From: UBA4732 sp002404095
GTDB taxonomy: Bacteria > Planctomycetota > Planctomycetia > Gemmatales > Gemmataceae
Length of the DNA: 64,000 nt
Direction: 5' to 3'
Assembly (NCBI GenBank): GCA_036783645.1
Contig: DAIPWT010000014.1
Span: forward strand, 10,448 to 74,447
The position numbers and the translations under genes are program-made. Under the pieces are notes generated by a model. That model ran no database searches, was not told the DNA's origin, and was given only the letters and a program-made list of their open reading frames with translations. This document shows, one piece after another, positions 57,663-64,000 of this stretch; position 1 is the stretch's first letter; every line of letters starts with the position of its first letter.

Positions 57663-58559
57663 GTGTACGGACGCATCAAGATTCAAGTCGGAGTACTGTC
57701 TCTTCTGCTTTGCGCGGGCTGCGAAGCGAACTTGCCTCAACCCAAGGCGCCTGTGAATTCCTTGACCGATGCGTCGAGCGCCTACGACGTCGCAACCGCC
57801 GGCGAGATTGTGGGCCGCGTCGAGTGGTCCGAACCACTGCCCGTCGTGCCGCCGTTTCAGGCGCCCGTCACTCCACTGGCTGAACAGACTCGCGGCCCCA
57901 AGCGCGATTGGCCGAATCCTAACGCCCCCATAGTCGATCCCAAAAATCGCGGCGTCGGCAACGCCGTCGTCTTCCTGCGCGGCGTCGATCCGCGACGGGC
58001 GCGGCCGTGGGACTTGGACCCGGTTCGCGTCGAGCTGTGTGATTATCAGATGCACGTCTGTCAGGGAAACGGCGACGGCCTCTATGGTTTTGTGCGCCGC
58101 GGCGACCGGATCGAATTGGAATCGAAACAAAACGTCTTTCAATCCCTTCAGGCTCGCGGCGCCGACTATTTCGCGCTGACGATGCCGGAAGAGGGAACGA
58201 CGCGCAACCGCGTCCTTGACCATAACGGAGTCGTCGAGCTTTCCAGCAACGCCGGCCAATTCTGGATGCGCGCCTACCTTTTCGTGGACGACCATCCTTA
58301 TTACACTCGCACCGGCGGCGACGGCCGATTTGCGCTGTCGAAGGCGCCGCCAGGCGATTACGAACTTGTTTGTTGGATGCCGGATTGGCGCGAGGCCGAA
58401 CACGAGATCGACGCCGATACTCGGCTTGTCGTGCGCATGAAGTTCCGGCCGCCGCTGCAAATCGTCCGGCGTGTTCACATCGAGCCGGGCGCGACGGCAA
58501 CAGTGGACTTCACGCTGTCGATGGAGCAGTTCAATGCCGTCACACGCTCCGTCCCTTGA
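57663..58559 (+). CDS. Lipoprotein with carboxypeptidase-regulatory-like domain
   Basis: A 298-residue exported protein. The start (VYGRIKIQVGVLSLLLCAGC) is a lipoprotein signal with Cys after LLCAG. The rest is beta-rich: VGNAVVFLRGVDPRRARPWD, then a carboxypeptidase-regulatory-like motif GGDGRFALSKAPPGDYELVC. Planctomycete proteins of this type bind copper or sit on the outer membrane, but no ligand can be claimed here. GTG 57663 after GGAG is chosen because it starts the signal peptide. Its end overlaps the convergent nuclease gene by 20 nt. Confidence 0.75.
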   Translation: MYGRIKIQVGVLSLLLCAGCEANLPQPKAPVNSLTDASSAYDVATAGEIVGRVEWSEPLPVVPPFQAPVTPLAEQTRGPKRDWPNPNAPIVDPKNRGVGNAVVFLRGVDPRRARPWDLDPVRVELCDYQMHVCQGNGDGLYGFVRRGDRIELESKQNVFQSLQARGADYFALTMPEEGTTRNRVLDHNGVVELSSNAGQFWMRAYLFVDDHPYYTRTGGDGRFALSKAPPGDYELVCWMPDWREAEHEIDADTRLVVRMKFRPPLQIVRRVHIEPGATATVDFTLSMEQFNAVTRSVP

Positions 58560-59556
58560 AGAGATGCCGATTGAGAACGGGATCGCGTTCGGTGAAGGGA
58601 CCGTCCGATTTGTCGCGGCTCAGGCAGCGGGCGTACATTTCCAGCTTGGCGTCCAAGTCGTCGGCGTGGTGGATAATCAAACATTCCGGCACCAACGGCA
58701 GCCGCGGCGATCCCCATTCCGGCAGGCTCAAGTGCGTCAGGACGATGTGTTCCAGCATTAGCACCAATTCGGGGTTCACATCGCTCAATTCTCGCGCGGC
58801 GTCGCGCACCATGTCGCGGCCGAGGAGCAGATGGCCGGCCATCCGGCCCGGTATCGTGACGGACGGCGCCACCGCCTCGGCGCCGAACTCCAGCACACGG
58901 CCGATGTCGTGCAGGATCGCGCCCGCCGCAACCAAATCGCGGTTCAACGGAGGCTTCAACTCCGTGTAGTAGGCCGAGTAGCGTTCCGCCAACTGGACGG
59001 CTGAGCGCGTCACCGCCAGCGTATGTTCGATCAGGCCGCCTGCGAACGGGTGGAAGCGGTCGCGCGTGGCGGGCAGCCGCTGTAACGGCTCGGCGTACTT
59101 ATCGAGCAGCGTCAAAACTAGCCGGCGCAGGCCTTCATCGGCGATATGCGCCGTAGCCAACTCCTTTAACTCGGCGAACATGGCGGCGGGGTCGTGGCGC
59201 GAGCTTTCGATCAGTTGGGAACGGTCGAAGCCGGCGGCCTTGTCGGCGTCCGTGGCCGGACGGATGTCGTTAAGCTCAATGAGTTGCTGACCGTAGCGCT
59301 CGTGCTCGCCGTAGACCGCGCGGAGCTTGTAGAACTGGCCGGCGTGCCATTCGCTTTCGCACGGCGCGAACCACGGGCCGTCGGCCCAGACCATGAAGGC
59401 GACGGTACGGCGCGCGTCGCGGAAGCGGCAGGTGTAAAACGCCTTGCCCTCGCGCGTCGCGCCCTTGGTCTTGTCGGATAACAGCGCGAAGAAGTCGCCG
59501 AATTGGCCGGCAGTCAATTCGCTCAATCGCGCTTGGACTGGCTTGGATTTGGCCAT
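58540..59556 (-). CDS. 3'-5' exoribonuclease YhaM-like (OB-fold plus HD domain)
   Basis: A 338-residue protein with an N-terminal OB-fold-like nucleic-acid-binding region (about 1-120; RTVAFMVWADGPWF) and a metal-dependent HD phosphohydrolase domain (HPFAGGLIEHTLAVTRSAVQ, then AGAILHDIGRVLEFG with the HD pair, and MLEHIVLTHLSLPEWGSP). This is the YhaM/CBF1 architecture, a 3'-5' exonuclease acting on RNA and DNA. ATG 59556 gives a clean start (MAKSKPVQARLSEL). It is the last gene in the same-strand run with the HEPN gene, 16 nt after it. Confidence 0.88.
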   Translation of the reverse strand: MAKSKPVQARLSELTAGQFGDFFALLSDKTKGATREGKAFYTCRFRDARRTVAFMVWADGPWFAPCESEWHAGQFYKLRAVYGEHERYGQQLIELNDIRPATDADKAAGFDRSQLIESSRHDPAAMFAELKELATAHIADEGLRRLVLTLLDKYAEPLQRLPATRDRFHPFAGGLIEHTLAVTRSAVQLAERYSAYYTELKPPLNRDLVAAGAILHDIGRVLEFGAEAVAPSVTIPGRMAGHLLLGRDMVRDAARELSDVNPELVLMLEHIVLTHLSLPEWGSPRLPLVPECLIIHHADDLDAKLEMYARCLSRDKSDGPFTERDPVLNRHLFKGRSV

Positions 59557-59572
59557 GACGAGGGTTCCGTGT

Positions 59573-59998
59573 TCACCGTATATGGCCAATAGATTTTAGG
59601 TACCGCTTCGCGCCGGCGGCGATTTGCGACGCCGGCACAGTCCCGAGCAACGCCTGGAAGACGGCGACCAAGGCGCGGCTGCGCTGCACCGCGGCAAGCG
59701 CAAATGCCTTGTCGATGGGGGAACTCAAATTATAATCTGCCGCGATGCGATTTCTTCGCAACATATCCAATTGCCCGCCCAGATTCTCTATCGAGGCATA
59801 GCCACAGTTCGCTAGGCCGGCGTACAAGTTAAAGTGGCTCTGCCCTCCCTGACCGACATCAACGCCGTGGGTGAGGAAAAACTTACGGAAGAAGTGAAAG
59901 ACGGCATAGTAGGTCCGGCTAATAGCCGACCTCCAGTCGCCTTCAGCCGTCCCGCGAGTCAATCGTTCCGCTGTGTCCTGAAATTCATTCCAGAGCAT
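59573..59998 (-). CDS. HEPN domain protein
   Basis: A 141-residue all-helical HEPN protein. The diagnostic Rx6H motif is in SRTYYAVFHFF (R28, H35), the RNase site of HEPN toxins. The second helix pair is AALAVFQALLG-like (RSRALVAVFQALLGTVPASQ). HEPN proteins act as ribonuclease toxins with antitoxins such as MNT nucleotidyltransferases, or in defence. Here the partner (60001-60333) is not an MNT. The two genes are separated by 2 nt; the HEPN gene is downstream. The activity is inferred from the conserved motif. Confidence 0.82.
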   Translation of the reverse strand: MLWNEFQDTAERLTRGTAEGDWRSAISRTYYAVFHFFRKFFLTHGVDVGQGGQSHFNLYAGLANCGYASIENLGGQLDMLRRNRIAADYNLSSPIDKAFALAAVQRSRALVAVFQALLGTVPASQIAAGAKRYLKSIGHIR

Positions 59999-60000
59999 CG

Positions 60001-60333
60001 CTATTCCGGGTGAAAAAGGAAAAACACTCCAAACAACGGGACCAATTCCCGGGATATTCGCTTCGCCAATTCTTCGTGGAAACGATCCAGCTCACCACTC
60101 GGATACTCCATAGGATCCCTTCGGGATACGAGGACGTTGAGCATGACCCACGCGCGGCCGTTCACATCGGGATCGTCAAGCAAATCCACGTGAAATGAAA
60201 GCATCTTTGGAAAACTGGAACGCGCGACGTCACAAGCCGTTTGAAATGCGGCCTCCGCCTTGTTTTTGCGTAGCACCTCGAAAACTTCCGGCTCTACAGT
60301 GGGTTCGATGCAGGTCGTGGCTTGCATGTTCAT
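60001..60333 (-). CDS. Small partner protein upstream of HEPN, unknown family
   Basis: A 110-residue protein of no recognised family. The middle has a strand-rich segment (FHVDLLDDPDVNGRAWVMLN, VLVSRRDPMEYPSGELDRF), and the C-terminus is ELVPLFGVFFLFHPE. The nucleotidyltransferase GS/DxD motif of MNT antitoxins is absent. It starts just after GGAG (ATG 60333), 24 nt downstream of the PSCyt gene, and ends 2 nt before the HEPN start. By location it is the candidate antitoxin of the HEPN protein. A structural search would settle whether it is a beta-alpha-beta antitoxin. Confidence 0.65.
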   Translation of the reverse strand: MNMQATTCIEPTVEPEVFEVLRKNKAEAAFQTACDVARSSFPKMLSFHVDLLDDPDVNGRAWVMLNVLVSRRDPMEYPSGELDRFHEELAKRISRELVPLFGVFFLFHPE

Positions 60334-60357
60334 TCTCCTTTACGGGCGTCCGTCACT

Positions 60358-62718
60358 TTACCCTTTCGTAATCGTCTCGTCCATGTTGAGCAGCACGTTG
60401 GCCACCACCGTCCACGCCGCTAGTTCCGCCGCGTCCGCGCCCTTGGGAACGTCGCCGCCGTTCTTCGCCATCGCCAATGCCGCCGTCGCGTCTTTCTGGT
60501 ATTTCGCCAGCGATTCGGCGTACAGTTTCATCAGCAGATCCCGCTCCGCCGTTGTCGGCGTCCGTGAGGTGCAGAGCCGGAACCCGTAAGCCGCCCGCTC
60601 CGCCGGATCACCCTTGGCCTCAGTCGTGATGCGTCGGGCCAGCGCCGCCGACGCCTCGACGTATACCTTGTCGTTTAGCACGGCCAGCGCCTGTAATGGC
60701 GTGTTGGTGCGCGACCGGCGCTCCGTACAGATTTCCCGACTCGGAGCGTCGAAGGCCGAGAACTCCGCATACGGCGCCGTCCGCCGACAGAACGTATACA
60801 GCCCGCGCCGGTGCTGATCGCCGTTGCTACTCATCGCCCATTTGTCACCGCTATAGGGGTTGAACCAGACGCCGTCCGGCTGGTACGGAAACACGCTAGG
60901 ACCGCCGATCTTGCGATTTAGGAGACCGCTAATAGCCAGGGCGTTGTCGCGCACCATCTCCGCGTCCATACGAAAGCGCGGACCGCGGGCATATAGTCGA
61001 TTGAACGGATCGCGCTTCAGCAGATCCGCCGGCGCCTTCGACGCCTGCCGATAGGTCGCCGACATGACGATGAGTTTGTGCATCGCCTTTATGTCCCATT
61101 TACAATTCATAAACTCCACGGCCAGCCAGTCAAGTAATTCCGGGTGCATCGGCGGCTCGCCCTGTGTGCCGAAGTCGTCGCTCGTCACCACTAGACCCGT
61201 GCCGAAGTGATGCGCCCACATGCGATTCATAAACACCCGCGCCGTCAGCGGGTTGTTGAGGTCAACCAGCCACTTCGCCAGGCCGAGACGGTTGGCCGGC
61301 GCTCCCGCCGGCAGCGGATTCAGCTTGGCCGGCACGCCCGGCTTGACCTCCTCGCCGAGACTCTTGAAGTTGCCGCGGAGCATGATGTGCGTCGGCCGTT
61401 CCTGCGGCAACTCCTGCATCACGAGCGTCGAGGCCGGCTTTACGTCCACCGCCTCTTTCTCCAGCGCGGCGGCGCGGAGTTGTAGAGCGTGGAAGCCCGC
61501 GCCGCCAAGGATCGGGGCTGAGCCGGTCGCCGACTTCTTTAGTGCGGCGGCGCTGTCCTGCAATGTCTTGATCCGCGCCGCCTGTTCCGGCGTCGGCAGG
61601 GACAGCTCCGGGGCGTTGCTCTTGCCGAGGTCTGCCGTGCCGTTGAAGAAGGCGAACAGTTGATAGAATTCTTTCTGCTTAAAAGGATCGAATTTGTGGT
61701 TGTGACACTGAGTACAGGCGCTGGTCGTGCCCATCCAGACGGTCATGGTTGTGTTCACTCGGTCCACGATGGCCGCGATGCGGAACTCTTCGTCGTCGGT
61801 GCCGCCCTCGGTGTTGACCATCGTGTTGCGGTGAAAGCCGGTGGCGATCAGTTTTTCATTGGGCGAGCCGGGGGCGTCAGCCCCCGGAGGAAGTAAATCG
61901 CCGGCGATTTGCTCGACCGTAAATTGGTCAAATGGCATGTTCCTGTTGAAGGCGTTGATGATCCAATCGCGGTACGGCCAGGCGGTGCGGCGGTCGTCTT
62001 TCTCGTAACCATTGGTGTCGGCGTAGCGGGCCAGGTCGAGCCAATAGCGGGCCATGTGTTCGCCGTAGGCCGGTGACGAGAGCAGCCGATCCACCGCTTT
62101 TTCATAAGCGCCGGGCGATGCGTCCGCGAGGAAGGCGTCCAGTTCTTGCGGCGTCGGCGGCAGGCCGGTTAGGTCGAGGCCGACGCGCCGCAACAGCGTC
62201 AGCTTGTCCGCCTCCGGCGACGGCGCCAGACCTTCCTGTTCCAGCCGGGCAAGTATCCAACCGTCGAGGCCGTTGCGAGGCCAAGTTTTGTTCTTGAGTT
62301 CCGGCAGCGGCTTCTGAACCGGCTTGACGTAGGCCCAATGCTCTTCGTACTTCGCCCCCTGTTCGATCCACCCCTTCAGCTTAGCGATCTGTTCAGGAGT
62401 TAGCGGATCGCCCTTGGGCGGCATCGGTTTTTCCTGGGACGTGACGCGAATGAGTAGCTCGCTCTTGGCAACATCGCCGGGCACGATGGCCGCCTCGCCG
62501 CCTTTGAGTTTCTTCGTCGCCGTCGCGGCCGTCTGAAGGTCGAGGCCGGCCTTTTTGAGATCCTCGCCGTGGCATTTGAAGCAGCGGTTCGACAGGATTG
62601 GCCGGATGTCCTGATTGAAGTGGACTTCAACCTTCTCCGCCGCCCGCGCCTTGTCGCCGACGGCGGAAATTAGGCACGCCATCCCGAGGACCAGGGCCGA
62701 ACGTACAGTGGGCTTCAT
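60358..62718 (-). CDS. PSCyt1-DUF1549-DUF1553 planctomycete cytochrome-like protein
   Basis: A 786-residue exported protein. It has a signal peptide (PTVRSALVLGMACLISAVGD), an N-terminal PSCyt1 cytochrome-c-like domain with CFKCH at 46-50, then DUF1549 (NGLDGWILARLEQEGLAPSP, later RYWLDLARYADTNGYEKDDR) with a second CxxCH (ACTQCHNH). The C-terminal DUF1553 has NRMWAHHFGTGLVVTSDDFG and PQLFTLRR-like segments (TFCRRTAPYAEFSAFDAPSR). In DUF1549 the loop after AGDLLP contains PGADAPGSP, encoded by a palindrome at 61868-61887. AAGGAG precedes ATG 62718. The function is unknown; usually it pairs with a DUF1501 gene, which is not seen here. Confidence 0.9.
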   Translation of the reverse strand: MKPTVRSALVLGMACLISAVGDKARAAEKVEVHFNQDIRPILSNRCFKCHGEDLKKAGLDLQTAATATKKLKGGEAAIVPGDVAKSELLIRVTSQEKPMPPKGDPLTPEQIAKLKGWIEQGAKYEEHWAYVKPVQKPLPELKNKTWPRNGLDGWILARLEQEGLAPSPEADKLTLLRRVGLDLTGLPPTPQELDAFLADASPGAYEKAVDRLLSSPAYGEHMARYWLDLARYADTNGYEKDDRRTAWPYRDWIINAFNRNMPFDQFTVEQIAGDLLPPGADAPGSPNEKLIATGFHRNTMVNTEGGTDDEEFRIAAIVDRVNTTMTVWMGTTSACTQCHNHKFDPFKQKEFYQLFAFFNGTADLGKSNAPELSLPTPEQAARIKTLQDSAAALKKSATGSAPILGGAGFHALQLRAAALEKEAVDVKPASTLVMQELPQERPTHIMLRGNFKSLGEEVKPGVPAKLNPLPAGAPANRLGLAKWLVDLNNPLTARVFMNRMWAHHFGTGLVVTSDDFGTQGEPPMHPELLDWLAVEFMNCKWDIKAMHKLIVMSATYRQASKAPADLLKRDPFNRLYARGPRFRMDAEMVRDNALAISGLLNRKIGGPSVFPYQPDGVWFNPYSGDKWAMSSNGDQHRRGLYTFCRRTAPYAEFSAFDAPSREICTERRSRTNTPLQALAVLNDKVYVEASAALARRITTEAKGDPAERAAYGFRLCTSRTPTTAERDLLMKLYAESLAKYQKDATAALAMAKNGGDVPKGADAAELAAWTVVANVLLNMDETITKG
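61868..61887. repeat. 8-bp-arm palindrome inside the DUF1549 gene
   Basis: CCGGGGGC (61868-61875) pairs with GCCCCCGG (61880-61887) around GTCA. It encodes PGADAPG in a loop where related proteins have only a few residues. The motif resembles GGGGGC-type palindromes dispersed between genes in planctomycetes. Confidence 0.85.
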
Positions 62719-62892
62719 GGAAGCGAACTCCTTGGCGGAGAATGCGGACGGTTGGGTAGGCAATTCGGCGGGGCGCACATTCTATCATACCGCGTCGGCG
62801 TCCGGCTCGCACCAGGAAAATCGGCGGCGAAAGGCAAAAACGGACGACTTGGCGGCGGCTGGCACACTTGTGCGCCAAACCACAGGAACGAG

Positions 62893-62898
62893 TATAAT
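62893..62898 (+). promoter_or_regulatory. Candidate -10 element upstream of the truncated frame
   Basis: A TATAAT at 62893-62898 is preceded at 19 nt by TTGTGC (62868-62873), a workable but long spacing. It could drive the 62947 frame or a former longer gene. Confidence 0.35.
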
Positions 62899-62946
62899 AC
62901 AGTTCCGTTCGGTTCCAACCTCGGCGCGTCTTACGGTTAATCCACA

Positions 62947-63327
62947 ATGTCTTCCTCTGTTCTCGGAGAAGCGAATCCGCCGACGGCCAGTCTCGGCCCG
63001 TCGGTCGTCCTGACGCCGCACCTCAACGGCATCGAGCCGGAGTGCGAGAAGGCGTTGCAGCAACTGGAGCAATCCGGCGTGCGCGTCGTCCGTCGGGCCG
63101 GCTGTTCGGCCATCGACGTGGCCCGCAACGAGAGCCCGCCGGGCGATCCCCGCGATCTGGGCGTTGAGGTAGCACAGTCCCGTCGGACGCGGATCGTCCG
63201 CCACCCATTTTCAGCCGCACCCTTCGGACGGAAACGGCACGCGCACGCCAGAGGTCAAGCAAATCGACCGGCCGCGGCGCGTTACAATCCCTCCATGATG
63301 GCGATATCCTCCCGCTTCAAGCCGTAG
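62947..63327 (+). pseudogene. Truncated glycosyltransferase-like fragment
   Basis: The first about 50 residues (PSVVLTPHLNGIEPECEKAL, then VRVVRRAGCSAIDVARNE) resemble the start of planctomycete glycosyltransferase-like proteins, where the text would continue with a nucleotide-binding region. After about residue 60 the frame becomes arginine-rich and unlike any protein. It overlaps the convergent gene end. I read it as a 5' remnant with the rest lost. No shorter convincing protein is seen. Confidence 0.4.
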
Positions 63328-64000
63328 AGTCGGTAGACGATCTGATCAATGAGCCGGTCTGTGGCCAAAATCTTGGCCTTGAGGGGCGTCAGCTTTTCCC
63401 GGCTTTTGTTGAACTCAAGGTCAATGGCCTCTTGCATGGCACGGGCTTCGGGGTCGATCTTCAGCTTGCGGCGGTTCTGGCGCAGCACGTCGAGCAGTCC
63501 GCCGAAATCGTGTTCGTGGTAGGCGCGGAGGCGGGTCTTGTTGGCCAAGTCGTCCAACACCGCCCCGATTTTCCGCTCAAGCCACATTAGGAAACCGCCT
63601 ACTTCCTGTTGCTTCTGGCGATTCAAGATGAGCATCTGCTCGGCGAGGAAGGCAAGCAGGTCGTGGACGACATCGGCCTGCTCCGGCGTCTGCGCGAGTT
63701 GATGTTCGACGTGCCCCAGCATATAAGACAGATCATCCTCAGCGAGGCAGCTTTCATAGAACTGCTTCCCCTTGTCAAGCTGTCGTGATCGCTCGCTAAC
63801 GGGCATCGTGAAAACAATTTCTCGGATTGGAAGCTCATCAACCACATCGATGTCAATTTGGGCATTTGCTCTTCCCTCTTCAAGGCTTACTAGCTTGTAA
63901 TAGGAGGCTAAAAGTCTTGAGCAGAGAAGGGCATTTGTATATAACCTGCACTTTCCGAAAAAAAGCTAACGCTTCATCGGGAATCGTCGAGGCGTTGTAG
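63282..64000 (-). CDS. C-terminal part of an Eco57I-like restriction-modification protein (partial, apparent frameshift)
   Basis: The frame ends with KILATDRLIDQIVYRLYGLK, then REDIAIMEG, which is typical of the C-terminus of Eco57I/TaqI-like restriction-methylase or specificity proteins. Upstream, NALLCSRLLASYYKLVSLEE and VVDELPIREI match the specificity-region style. The frame is interrupted by TAG (63966-63968) beside a run of seven A (63958-63964). One base fewer there joins it to a YNASTIPDEALAFF segment that continues to the window edge. Either a sequencing error or a real frameshift is present; the N-terminal catalytic part is outside the window. Confidence 0.55.

Noticed and set aside
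57426..58478. Antisense frame (350 codons) over the lipoprotein gene
   Set aside because: No domain; the + strand has a lipoprotein signal and a recognisable regulatory-like domain.

Overview
The window looks like the chromosome of a Planctomycetota bacterium, probably Gemmataceae-like. The evidence is the very GC-rich coding sequence and the lineage-typical families: two PVC-type putative dehydrogenase/heme-binding proteins, a PSCyt1-DUF1549-DUF1553 protein, a PPC-domain secreted protein, an ECF sigma factor near a Ser/Thr kinase, and a four-cysteine S4 protein. The family placement is inference; no rRNA or tRNA gene is present to test it.

Layout. 1-2.9 kb: end of the ribosomal alpha operon (rpsK, rpsD, rpoA, rplQ), closed by a 100-N scaffold gap (2936-3035). 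3-18 kb: secreted proteins (hypothetical, heme-binding PVC protein, PPC protein, alpha/beta hydrolase, S9 peptidase, beta-propeller lactonase), DUF488 + YjbQ, an isolated cobL-type gene and an exported sulfurtransferase. 18-24 kb: a secreted DUF1570-like protein, an ACT-like protein, a CrtI-like oxidoreductase, a UbiA/MqnP prenyltransferase and a helix-hairpin-helix protein. 24.5-26.9 kb: a probable restriction-modification pair. 27-34 kb: ABC ATPase, then nusA-infB-rbfA and an EndoIII-like gene. 34.3-35.6 kb: an AT-richer cassette with an ADP-ribosyltransferase-like protein and a partner, bracketed by the EndoIII-like gene's 3' end and a diverged duplicate of it. 35.8-41 kb: zinc-ribbon protein, then pgm-pgi-DUF2090 and a histidine phosphatase. 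41-48.7 kb: small membrane protein, TPR-like proteins, SGNH protein + second PVC heme protein. 48.8-52.4 kb: kinase, hypothetical, ECF sigma factor. 52.6-57.4 kb: two D-glutamate-cyclase-family genes (one frameshifted), RluA, rnc and a HigBA-type toxin-antitoxin pair. 57.6-62.7 kb: lipoprotein, YhaM-like nuclease, HEPN protein with a small partner, PSCyt/DUF1549/DUF1553 protein. The window ends with a truncated glycosyltransferase-like fragment and the C-terminal part of an Eco57I-like restriction-modification protein.

The most unusual signal is not a gene. More than 20 long, often perfect, inverted repeats sit between genes, some inside the most conserved operons. They fall into families with shared arms, and some pairs of arms carry matching (compensated) substitutions or locus-specific extensions. 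Related short palindromes lie inside three coding sequences (pgm, the DUF1549 protein, the DUF4392 gene). Most lack a T-tract and lie where termination would be harmful, so they are not ordinary terminators.

Defence or conflict modules are scattered through the second half: the restriction-modification pair, the ART-like cassette, HigBA, HEPN plus partner, and the Eco57I-like remnant.
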